Positions 8,375-16,007 of a stretch of DNA of 64,000 nt are shown piece after piece. The position numbers were made by a program, and so were the translations under genes. The notes beneath the pieces are model-generated. The model searched no databases. It was not told the origin of the DNA and saw nothing but the letters and a program-made list of their open reading frames with translations. Each line of letters opens with the position of its first letter. Within the stretch, counting starts at the first letter, position 1. This stretch comes from Pelomonas sp039929605 (GTDB taxonomy: Bacteria > Pseudomonadota > Gammaproteobacteria > Burkholderiales > Burkholderiaceae_C): contig NZ_JBDSQX010000172.1 of the NCBI RefSeq assembly GCF_039929605.1, positions 1 to 64,000 on the forward strand, read 5' to 3'.

Positions 8375-9258
8375 CCGACGACGTGACTCCCGCGGCCGCT
8401 GCAAAGCCACAGGCTGCGGCGACGGGCGCGGCGGGTGCTGTGCCACCGATCATCGAGGTTCGCAACGTTGTTCAGGAATACGAACAGCCCAGCGGCAAGG
8501 CGCTGCGCGTTCTGGACGACATCAGCCTGCGCTTCGAGCGCCCGGCGATCAACATGTTGTTGGGCCCGTCGGGGTGCGGCAAGTCGACGCTGATGAAGAT
8601 GCTGGGTGGCGTGCGCCCCTGGAACGTCAAGACACCGACCACCGGCTCGGTGTTCATCGAAGGCAAGGTCTGCGATGCGCAGCATGAGGACACCATCATG
8701 GTGTTCCAGCAGTACAACAACCGCCCCGACCTGACGGTTCGCGAGAACGTGGCCTACCCGTTCCGCTTCAAGGAATGGGCGCGCCGCATCAGCAAGGCCG
8801 AGTCCAGCAAGCGCGTCGATGACATGCTGCAGGAGGTGGGCCTGGCCGACAAGCACGACCAGTACCCGTCGCAGCTCTCCGGCGGCCAGAACCAGCGGGT
8901 GGCGTTGGCACGCGCCCTGGTGACGCAGCCCAAGATCCTGCTGATGGACGAGCCGTTCGGAGCGCTTGATGCGCAGACACGAGCGGACATGCAGGGCCTG
9001 CTGATTCGCCTGCACCGCGCTCACCCCTGCGTGGTCATCTTCGTCACCCACGATGTGAGCGAAGCGCTCACGCTGGGTGACCGCGTCATCGTGCTGTCCA
9101 CGCAGCCGGCCAAGGTCATCGATGACTTTGCCATCCAAGAAGCGCATCCGCGCAACGTCCAGTGGCTGGAGCGCGCCGAGGTCCGTGCCCTCAGTGATCG
9201 CGTGGTCGGCCATCTGCGTCAATCGGGCGTCCGCGGTCAAGTCCGGGTCAGCGTGTGA
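8371..9258 (+). CDS. ABC transporter ATP-binding protein, NitT/TauT type
   Basis: 295 residues with all nucleotide-binding motifs: Walker A GPSGCGKST, Q-loop VFQQYNNRPDLTVREN, signature LSGGQNQRVALARAL, Walker B ILLMDEPF, D-loop GALD and H-loop THD. An Ala-rich 25-residue N-terminal extension precedes the domain. ATG at 8371 overlaps the permease stop; its own stop overlaps the GTG of the next gene. It powers the permease of this operon and forms a presumed homodimer on the cytoplasmic face. Confidence 0.92.
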   Translation: MTDDVTPAAAAKPQAAATGAAGAVPPIIEVRNVVQEYEQPSGKALRVLDDISLRFERPAINMLLGPSGCGKSTLMKMLGGVRPWNVKTPTTGSVFIEGKVCDAQHEDTIMVFQQYNNRPDLTVRENVAYPFRFKEWARRISKAESSKRVDDMLQEVGLADKHDQYPSQLSGGQNQRVALARALVTQPKILLMDEPFGALDAQTRADMQGLLIRLHRAHPCVVIFVTHDVSEALTLGDRVIVLSTQPAKVIDDFAIQEAHPRNVQWLERAEVRALSDRVVGHLRQSGVRGQVRVSV

Positions 9259-10148
9259 TCAAGAAGACCCCTTACTGGCTGGACTACCTGCAGCATCCGT
9301 CGCACCTGATGGCTGTCGGGGTGGGCTGTGTCGCGGCCTTGCTGGCCTCGCTGCCGTGGGGCGGCGACGGCTTCGGGCTGACCCTGCTCGCCATGGCCGC
9401 CCTCGAAACGGTTGCGATCGTAGTGATTCCGAGTCTGCCGCCGTTCAAGGAGTGGGCGGACAGGGAAGATCGCAATCGCACGCTGGGTGCCATGTATGAG
9501 CGCCTCACGGCCGAGATCAAGGCGCACGGCGGCTCTGATCACCTGCAGAATTTTTCGCAGATGACCGACCGTGTGGCGTCTTTGTATCGGATGGCCGGGG
9601 ATGCGAACTCGACCCTGACGCGCTTCGACGTGCAACAGCTCGAAGACACCACGATCGACTTCCTGCGGCTTTGCCTCAGCGATGCCGTGATGAAGGAGAT
9701 CAGGCGCAAAGGTACGAACGAAGCTTCGATTCAGAACGGCCTTCGCGATGTGCAGCAAGCAATGGCGCGTCCTGGTATCGGCCAGGCTGAATTGGCGCAG
9801 CTGCGCCGGGCTGAAGCTGACTTTGCCGAGTCGCTGCGCAGGCAGGGCCGCATGGCAGCCCGCCGCGCGATGATTGATGCCGCTCTCGTCTCGATGCCCA
9901 TTCGCATGGATGAGGTCTACCAGATGGTGGTGACCGCACCGCGCAACGGGAACATGGGCTCCCTGCTCGAGGAATCACTTCAGAAACTGCGCATCAGCGA
10001 AGAGGTGTCCATGGACCTGGATCAGGAACTGGGCAACTTCTCGCTGCCGGCGTACACAGGCGCAGCATCCGTCGCGGCGCCGGTTCCCCTGGCCACGCAA
10101 GCGGCAGCGGCGCGCAAGCGTGCAGCACCGAACACAACGCGCAACTGA
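9255..10148 (+). CDS. two-helix membrane protein of unknown function in the envelope operon
   Basis: 297 residues from a GTG overlapping the ATPase stop (GTGA). Two adjacent membrane segments at about 17-34 and 39-60 form a hairpin, then a ~230-residue helical, charged cytoplasmic or periplasmic domain (KEWADREDRNRTLGAMYERL; EADFAESLRRQGRMAARRAM), ending in an Ala/Pro-rich tail. No family recognised. Strict coupling to the ABC ATPase and position just before the PspA-like gene suggest it is the physical link between transporter and PspA, in the way PspB/PspC recruit PspA in enterobacteria (inference by analogy; no sequence likeness to PspB/C seen). Confidence 0.75.
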   Translation: MIKKTPYWLDYLQHPSHLMAVGVGCVAALLASLPWGGDGFGLTLLAMAALETVAIVVIPSLPPFKEWADREDRNRTLGAMYERLTAEIKAHGGSDHLQNFSQMTDRVASLYRMAGDANSTLTRFDVQQLEDTTIDFLRLCLSDAVMKEIRRKGTNEASIQNGLRDVQQAMARPGIGQAELAQLRRAEADFAESLRRQGRMAARRAMIDAALVSMPIRMDEVYQMVVTAPRNGNMGSLLEESLQKLRISEEVSMDLDQELGNFSLPAYTGAASVAAPVPLATQAAAARKRAAPNTTRN

Positions 10149-10202
10149 CCCATTCGCCGCAAGGCAATTGCCCCACCCCTCACCACCACGCAGGAACGAA
10201 TC

Positions 10203-10934
10203 ATGGCTGACCATCAAGTGACCTCACGCCTCTGGAACCTCTGGAACGGCTTCCTGGGCCTGTGGATCCAGAAGAAGGAGAACGCGCATCCCGAGATCGC
10301 GTATCAGAACTCGATCCAGTCGATGACCCAGAAGTACATGGCACTCAAGCAGGCTGCTGGCCGCGTGATCTCGCGACGAGACGCGCTGCGCGGCCAAGTG
10401 GAGACCGCCGAGCGCGACCTGGCCAAGGTGACCCGCGACCTGGCTGCGGCGGTGGCGACCAGCCAGGACGATCTGGCGATGGTGTTGATCCAGAAGAAGA
10501 ACCAGCTCACCGAGGGCCTCGGCATCCTGCGCCCTGAACTGGCAACGGCCGAGACCGATGCCGACACGATGAAGAACAACCTCATCGAGGTGCAGGGCGA
10601 GATCCAGAACCTCAAGGCCGAGAAGGACCGCATGGTCGGCCTGCTGCAGAGCGCCGAAGCCCGCATCCAGATCCAGAGCTCGCTTGACGGGCTGTCGCTG
10701 GACGCCGAAGTGCAAGCGCTGGGCGGCGTGCGCGAACACATCAAGGGCCGCATCGCGGAAGCCAACCTCGGCGCCGAACTGCGCTCGACCGATCTGGACG
10801 TCCGCATGAAGGACTTGACCCGCAAGAGCGCGAGCATCAGCGCGCGTGCCGAGCTCGAAGCGATGAAAGCGGCAGCGGCACAGACCGCAGCGCAAGCCAG
10901 CGGTGGGAGCACGGGTGGCAACCGGACCCTGTGA
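10203..10934 (+). CDS. PspA/IM30-family (ESCRT-III-like) membrane-remodelling protein
   Basis: 243 residues. The first ~25 form an aromatic amphipathic helix (WNLWNGFLGLWIQ), as in the PspA/Vipp1 membrane-inserting helix alpha-0. Next comes HPEIAYQNSIQSMTQKYMAL, which matches the conserved PspA 'dPe..y...i..M' start of helix alpha-1. Residues ~45-225 are almost pure coiled coil. The tail is Gly/Ser-rich. PspA and Vipp1 are bacterial members of the ESCRT-III superfamily that polymerise on damaged inner membrane. No PspF/B/C partners are nearby; the partner set here (AAA+, TerB, ABC-OmpA) differs from the classical psp operon. Confidence 0.8.
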   Translation: MADHQVTSRLWNLWNGFLGLWIQKKENAHPEIAYQNSIQSMTQKYMALKQAAGRVISRRDALRGQVETAERDLAKVTRDLAAAVATSQDDLAMVLIQKKNQLTEGLGILRPELATAETDADTMKNNLIEVQGEIQNLKAEKDRMVGLLQSAEARIQIQSSLDGLSLDAEVQALGGVREHIKGRIAEANLGAELRSTDLDVRMKDLTRKSASISARAELEAMKAAAAQTAAQASGGSTGGNRTL

Positions 10935-10941
10935 GGCCCGC

Positions 10942-12747
10942 ATGAGCAAAGCCACCTCGATGCCCGCCTGGGCCACAACCATCCGCGAGAAGTACCTTGC
11001 GGGTGAGGCCGCCACCTTCGTGCTGTACCGGAATGTCTTCGACGTCTTCTTGGTCGACGGCGAACTGCGGGACCTCAAGGACTTCCTGACGAACAAGTTC
11101 GCACCGGACTCGAAGCCAACCGTCATTGAAATCTCGCCGGAGTTCGGCGCGCACGTCCTCAAGAAGGGCAGCAACGACATCGACCTGTCCGCAGGTGGCG
11201 ACCTGTTGCCCAAGCTGCATCTCCTGGAGAGCAGCCTGCGCACGACGAAAGGCATCATGCTCTACGTGCCGTACGCGGACACGTTGATGCCCGGCGATGA
11301 CGCAGGCTACGTTTCGGCCGAAGACCGCAAGGTCGCCACGGTGTTCCATCGCTGGTCACTGGACCGGCAGATGAACGGCATGGACAACATCACGTTCATC
11401 GTGGTCGAGTCGCTAGGCTCGCTCAACCAGGGGTTGCTCAACAACCCGAAGGTTGCTGCCATCGAGATCCCGATGCCGGACCAGGCCACGCGCTTGGGCC
11501 TGGTCAACAAGCTCGCGCCCACGCTGTCGGCAAATCTGGCCAGCATGTACGCCACCCGCATGGCGGGCATGCGCTCGGTGCAGATCGAGAGCCTGATGAA
11601 GACCTCGGACGGCACGGGGATGGCCGTCGAGGAGCGTGAACGGCTTATCCTGGGTCTCCTGACGGGAACACCTGACGCCGAAGCGCGCGCCAAGCAGTTC
11701 GCTGGCATCACGGCGGGCATGACGCCTGAGGAGATCGTCAAGCTGGTAGAGCCGACGAAGTCCCTCCCCGAGCAGACGCCCGACGAAGCCGTGCTGCGCC
11801 TGATCCAGGCCCGCAAGCGCGAGCTGATCGAGAAGGAATGTGCGGGCCTGATCGAGTTCGTCGAACCGAAGCACGGCCTGTCGGCCGTTGGCGGCATCGA
11901 CCACATCAAGGGCGAACTCAACGAGATCGCGAAGAACCTCCGCGAGGGCAACACCCGGCTGAGCCCGATGGGCCTGCTGGCGGTCGGTCCGATGGGGGCC
12001 GGCAAGACCTTCGTTCTCAAGGCGTTCCTCAAGGAGGCCGGGCTGTCCGCCGTCGCGCTGAAGAACTTTCGCTCCAAGTGGGTGGGTTCGACCGAACGCA
12101 ACCTCGAGCGTGTCCTGGCCACGGTCAAGGCGATGGGGCCGATCGCGGTGCTGATCGACGAGGGTGACCGCAGCTTCGGCAGCGGTGGAGGCGAGGGTGG
12201 CGACGATGGCACCAGCTCACGGGTCATCGCGCGCCTGAAGGAATTCATGTCTGACACGGACAACCGCGGCAACGTGCTGTTCATCCTGCTGACGAACCGC
12301 CCGGACAAGTTGGACACCGACATCAAGCGCCCGGGCCGCCTGGATCGCAAGGTGCCCTTCTTCTACGCCGAGAACGGCGCCGATCGTTCCGAGATCGTCA
12401 AGGTACTCATCAAGCGCTACGCGCTCACAGGTGACGTTGAAGACGAGGCACTGATCGCGCTCTGCGAGCGGCTCAATGGCTATTCGAACGCCGATCTTGA
12501 GGCGCTGGTACTGCTGGCGGTTGAGTACCACGACCGTGAGCCTACGCTTGCGCTGATCGAAGCGCTTGCCAAGGCGGCCGAAGACTTCATGCCGCCGCAG
12601 GAGCGCGAAATGATCGACTTCATGGAGCTGCTCGCCGTCTCCGAAACATCGAGGCGCTCGCTGCTGCCGGACCGCTTCAAAAGGATGCCACTGGAAGACA
12701 TCCAGAAGGCGTTGCGCATCGCTCGCCTGCAAGCCCTTGGCCGCTGA
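10942..12747 (+). CDS. Ycf46/Vps4-like AAA+ ATPase
   Basis: 601 residues from ATG 10942. Residues ~1-230 look like a degenerate AAA module (IMLYVPYADTLMP; ITFIVVESLGSL) without a P-loop. Residues ~310-500 are an active AAA+ core: Walker A GPMGAGKT (349-356), pore loop 1 SKWVGSTERN, Walker B VLIDEGD, sensor 1 LLTNRPD, Arg finger region RPGRLDR. The inactive-plus-active layout matches cyanobacterial/plastid Ycf46. The aromatic pore loop resembles that of classic AAA proteins such as Vps4. It begins 7 nt after the PspA-like gene. An ATPase disassembling a PspA polymer, as Vps4 does for ESCRT-III, is an attractive inference. Confidence 0.88.
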   Translation: MSKATSMPAWATTIREKYLAGEAATFVLYRNVFDVFLVDGELRDLKDFLTNKFAPDSKPTVIEISPEFGAHVLKKGSNDIDLSAGGDLLPKLHLLESSLRTTKGIMLYVPYADTLMPGDDAGYVSAEDRKVATVFHRWSLDRQMNGMDNITFIVVESLGSLNQGLLNNPKVAAIEIPMPDQATRLGLVNKLAPTLSANLASMYATRMAGMRSVQIESLMKTSDGTGMAVEERERLILGLLTGTPDAEARAKQFAGITAGMTPEEIVKLVEPTKSLPEQTPDEAVLRLIQARKRELIEKECAGLIEFVEPKHGLSAVGGIDHIKGELNEIAKNLREGNTRLSPMGLLAVGPMGAGKTFVLKAFLKEAGLSAVALKNFRSKWVGSTERNLERVLATVKAMGPIAVLIDEGDRSFGSGGGEGGDDGTSSRVIARLKEFMSDTDNRGNVLFILLTNRPDKLDTDIKRPGRLDRKVPFFYAENGADRSEIVKVLIKRYALTGDVEDEALIALCERLNGYSNADLEALVLLAVEYHDREPTLALIEALAKAAEDFMPPQEREMIDFMELLAVSETSRRSLLPDRFKRMPLEDIQKALRIARLQALGR

Positions 12748-12770
12748 ACAAATCCATTCAGGAGAACCGA

Positions 12771-13208
12771 ATGAATCCGAACCTGCATCTGTCTGCCCCT
12801 CAAGTCCACGCGCTGACTGCCGCCATGCTTGCCGTGTCGCACGTGGACGGCGTGCACCCGTCCGAAACGCAGCTGATCCAGACGTTCTACGAAGGTAGCC
12901 GCGAAGGCGACATGCCGGCGTTTGCCGACGTACAGGATTCGCATGCTCGCGCCGAGGAGCGCCTCAAGCAACTGCCGTTCGACACCGAGTTCGCCGACGC
13001 GCTGGTGGCTTCCTGCCTGATGGTTGGCTACGCCGACGGCGATCTCACCGACAACGAGATGGCCACAGCGCGCGGTTTGGCGAGCGCCTACGGCGTCAGC
13101 ACGGAACAGTTCGACCGTGAGCTGCAGGTTGTGCGCGACGCACTCCTGGGCTCACTGGCCTCTCTGCCGGACGCCGCCTCTGTGGCTGCGCTCGCCAAAG
13201 AGCTCTGA
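12771..13208 (+). CDS. TerB-like helical protein
   Basis: 145 residues, all helical, with two repeats of the TerB signature: AVSHVDGVHPSE near residue 23 and VGYADGDLTDNEMATARGLA near residue 85. The Asp/Glu of such DG...E motifs bind metal in TerB (tellurite-resistance family, PF05099-like). TerB proteins sit at the membrane in stress-response complexes with AAA ATPases and TerC. Spaced 23 nt from the AAA+ gene with its own ribosome site (AGGAGA). No terC/D/E genes are present, so this is not a ter operon. Likely a cytoplasmic adaptor of the envelope machine. Confidence 0.8.
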   Translation: MNPNLHLSAPQVHALTAAMLAVSHVDGVHPSETQLIQTFYEGSREGDMPAFADVQDSHARAEERLKQLPFDTEFADALVASCLMVGYADGDLTDNEMATARGLASAYGVSTEQFDRELQVVRDALLGSLASLPDAASVAALAKEL

Positions 13209-13217
13209 TCACCCGAC

Positions 13218-14063
13218 ATGCAGATCGAACTGAACCACGAGTATTTCCAGGGCCTCGTTGCCTTCGAGGAATGCAGCGATCGAGTGCAGAACAGCCTTGA
13301 AAGCCTGGACGGCAACGAGCAGCTGGTTCGCTTCTTTGCGCGTTACGCCTCATGGAACGGCAGGTTCGCCAATGGCGTGTCTGCACTCACTGCGCTGATT
13401 GGTGATCAGCGCGAGCTCTTCATGGAAAAGGGCCTGCCGCGCGCCGTCGCAGACCGAAGCAACTTCATTGCCAGTTTCTTCTTTGACGCGGCGCGCGATG
13501 AGTACGACGACCACATCAACCCCGATCGCGACAGCCACCGCTGCATGGCTCAGGCCTCGCTGCTGGGCATGGCCGAGTTGCTTGGCACGGGGCCTGGCGT
13601 ATTGAACGAAGAGGAACCGCTGTCGCTCCAGGAGGTCAATGCCGAGGTGCGGCAAGGCTACATGGGCCTCCCTGCCCTCGCAGAAGGTGTCGTGCAGCAA
13701 GTGTTCTTCGGCATGGGATTCCACCTGGGTTCCGAGCTGCTGGCCGATCGAGAGTTTTCGATCATCGACAACTTCTTGCGCAGCAGGCACCCAGACCTTG
13801 TTCAACGCCTTATGCGCAAGAAGGTTCAGTTGGCCGGTTCAGAGCACCGATGCTATGCATGGGTCGGTGTGCACAGTGGACACGGTGGCGGAGTCGAAGC
13901 TGATCACTTCGACCTCGCAGTGAACGGCGCAAGGGAGGCGCTGCGCTACATCGACACAAACCATCAGGTGGAGGCCCTGAATGGCTTGAAGCGTGGCTTT
14001 CAGGCCTTCGCAAATCACCACCGCGCGTTCTTCGAGATCGTGCGGCTGAGGATGGCTTTGTGA
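13218..14063 (+). CDS. unknown helical protein, last gene of the envelope operon
   Basis: 281 residues, soluble, mostly helical, 9 nt after the terB-like gene. It carries two acidic/His clusters, DAARDEYDDHINPDRDSH near residue 95 and HSGHGGGVEADHFDLA near residue 220, and ends with HHRAFFEIV. The spacing of these clusters recalls haem-oxygenase-like diiron (CADD/TenA-fold) oxidases, where E/D-x-x-H pairs bind iron. This is a weak pattern match, not a recognised family. The region between residues 120 and 190 has no recognisable motif. Convergent with the next gene, only one base apart. Confidence 0.6.
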   Translation: MQIELNHEYFQGLVAFEECSDRVQNSLESLDGNEQLVRFFARYASWNGRFANGVSALTALIGDQRELFMEKGLPRAVADRSNFIASFFFDAARDEYDDHINPDRDSHRCMAQASLLGMAELLGTGPGVLNEEEPLSLQEVNAEVRQGYMGLPALAEGVVQQVFFGMGFHLGSELLADREFSIIDNFLRSRHPDLVQRLMRKKVQLAGSEHRCYAWVGVHSGHGGGVEADHFDLAVNGAREALRYIDTNHQVEALNGLKRGFQAFANHHRAFFEIVRLRMAL

Positions 14064-14064
14064 A

Positions 14065-14406
14065 CTAGCGTTTCCTGCGCTTGGGCGGCACCAGCATGGC
14101 GCCGCGCTGGGCAGTGACCAGGTCCCACTCGTAGACGTTGCGCGTGGCCTTGTCGACGGCGTAGTGGCCGAGCAAATGGCTGGCGTCGGCCGGCTCCTTG
14201 GGGCCGTCGAAGCGCAGCGTGAAAACGAAATCGGCCTCGGTGGCGTGGCGCTTGCAGCGGTAGTTGCCGCGTTTGTTGGGGCCGGCCAGGTGCAGGGCGC
14301 GGGCGGTGCCGATGAGCTTGAGGCAAGCCTGGCGTTCGGTCAGCCCGGCGGCGTGTGCAGGGCCGGCGAGCAGCGCGGCCAAGACGACAAGCGCCGCAGC
14401 CCTCAT
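14065..14406 (-). CDS. small secreted protein of unknown function
   Basis: 113 residues starting with a clear Sec signal peptide (MRAAALVVLAALLAGPAHA). The mature part has two cysteines (QACLKLIG; NYRCKRHA) and ends in a basic tail (PPKRRKR). No family recognised. Its start overlaps the spoVR stop by one base on the same strand, so it is a downstream member of the prkA-yeaH-spoVR operon. Confidence 0.6.
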   Translation of the reverse strand: MRAAALVVLAALLAGPAHAAGLTERQACLKLIGTARALHLAGPNKRGNYRCKRHATEADFVFTLRFDGPKEPADASHLLGHYAVDKATRNVYEWDLVTAQRGAMLVPPKRRKR

Positions 14407-16007
14407 CAGGTGTGCAGGGCCGGCACGTTCCAGCGGCGCGTCACGTCGCCGCGCTGGTTGACGCTTTCGAGCTGCACGGCAAAGCCCCAGAGCCGGCCGA
14501 CGTGCTTCAACACTTCCTGAGCGTTGTCATGCAGCGGGCGGTTGAGGTGCTGCACGTGGCGCAGCGTCAGCGACCGGTCGCCGCGCAGGTTGACGTTCCA
14601 GACCTGGATGTTGGGCTCGCGGGTGGAGAGGTCGTACTGACGCGACAGGGCCTGGCGCACGTGGCGGTAGCCGCCTTCGTCGTGGATGGCGCTGATCTCG
14701 TACTCGTTCTTGGTCTCGTCGTCCAGGATGGAGAAGAGGCGGAAGTCGCGCATGATCTTCGGGCTCAGGTACTGGCCGATGAAGCTCTCGTCCTTGAAGT
14801 TGCGCATCGCGTGGTCGAGCGTGGGCAGCCAGTCGCTGCCGGCGATGTCGGGGAACCAGTCGCGGTCTTCGGCCGTCGGGTTCTCGCAGATGCGCCGGAT
14901 GTCGGTGTACATCGCGAAGCCGAGCGCGTACGGGTTGAGGTTGGCGCCGGGCTGCTGGTAGATGACGTTGGTGTGGGACTTGAGCCACTCGATCATCATG
15001 CCGTCTGACAGGTAGCCGTCGTCGTACATCTGGTTGAGCAGCCGGTGGTGCCAGAAGGTGGCCCAGCCTTCGTTCATGACCTGCGTTTGCCGCTGTGGGT
15101 AGAAGTACTGCGCGACCTTGCGCACGATGCGCACGATCTCGCGCTGCCAGGGATCGAGCAACGGCGCGTTCTTCTCGATGAAGTACAGCAGGTTCTCCTG
15201 CGGCTCGTCGGGAAAGCGGCGGCTCTCGGCGGCTTCGTCGGGGCGGTCGGGCCGCTTGGGCAGCGTGCGCCAGAGGTCGTTGATCTGCGATTGCGCGTGC
15301 TGCTCACGGTCCTTCAGGCGCGCGCGTTCTTCGGCGAGTGACAGCTTGGCCGGGCGGCGGTAGCGGTCCACGCCGTGGTTCATCAGCGCGTGGCAGCTGT
15401 CCAGCAGCGTCTCGACGGCGTCCAGGCCGTGGCGCTCCTCGCACTCGGCGACGTAGTTCTTGGCGTAGACGAGGTAGTCGATGATGGACGACGCATCCGT
15501 CCACATGCGGAAGAGGTAGTTGCCCTTGAAGAAAGAGTTATGCCCGTAGCAGGCGTGGGCGATGACGAGGGCCTGCATCGCCAGCGTGTTCTCCTCCATG
15601 AGGTAGGCGATGCAGGGGTCGGAGTTGATGACGATCTCATAGGCCAGGCCCATCTGGCCGCGCTTGTAGTTGCGCTCGGTGCTGATGAACTCCTTGCCGT
15701 AGCTCCAGTGCCGGTAGTTCACCGGCATGCCCACGGAGGCGTAGGCGTCCATCATCTGCTCGGAGGTGATGACCTCGAGCTGGTTGGCATAGGTGTCCAG
15801 CCCGAAGCGCGCGGCCGTCTCCTTGATGACGGTGTGGTACTCCTCGATGAGGTCGAAGCTCCAGTCGTTGGGCGACGGCAGCGCGTGCTGGGGCCGGCGC
15901 TCCAGCGGGCGCATCCGGCGCAGCGGGTCGCATTGGCGGCGCTCGGGCGTGCCGCGCGGCGGCGTGGCGACGCGCTCCTGATGGCGGCGATCCTCTTTAC
16001 TGCTCAT
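14406..16007 (-). CDS. SpoVR family protein
   Basis: 533 residues. SpoVR pattern throughout: SPNDWSFDLIEEYHTVIKE, YGKEFISTERNYKRGQMGLA, EIVINSDPCIAYLMEENT and IAHACYGHNSFFKGNYLF. Homologues are Bacillus SpoVR and E. coli YcgB; molecular activity is not established, but it is almost always encoded with prkA and yeaH, as here. The first ~35 residues are basic and variable. It overlaps yeaH by 4 nt, giving translational coupling. Confidence 0.95.
   Translation of the reverse strand: MSSKEDRRHQERVATPPRGTPERRQCDPLRRMRPLERRPQHALPSPNDWSFDLIEEYHTVIKETAARFGLDTYANQLEVITSEQMMDAYASVGMPVNYRHWSYGKEFISTERNYKRGQMGLAYEIVINSDPCIAYLMEENTLAMQALVIAHACYGHNSFFKGNYLFRMWTDASSIIDYLVYAKNYVAECEERHGLDAVETLLDSCHALMNHGVDRYRRPAKLSLAEERARLKDREQHAQSQINDLWRTLPKRPDRPDEAAESRRFPDEPQENLLYFIEKNAPLLDPWQREIVRIVRKVAQYFYPQRQTQVMNEGWATFWHHRLLNQMYDDGYLSDGMMIEWLKSHTNVIYQQPGANLNPYALGFAMYTDIRRICENPTAEDRDWFPDIAGSDWLPTLDHAMRNFKDESFIGQYLSPKIMRDFRLFSILDDETKNEYEISAIHDEGGYRHVRQALSRQYDLSTREPNIQVWNVNLRGDRSLTLRHVQHLNRPLHDNAQEVLKHVGRLWGFAVQLESVNQRGDVTRRWNVPALHT

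Noticed and set aside
10203..10934. Classical psp operon
   Set aside because: No pspF, pspB or pspC next to the PspA-like gene.
12771..13208. Tellurite-resistance ter operon
   Set aside because: Only a TerB-like gene is present; terC, terD, terE and terZ are absent.
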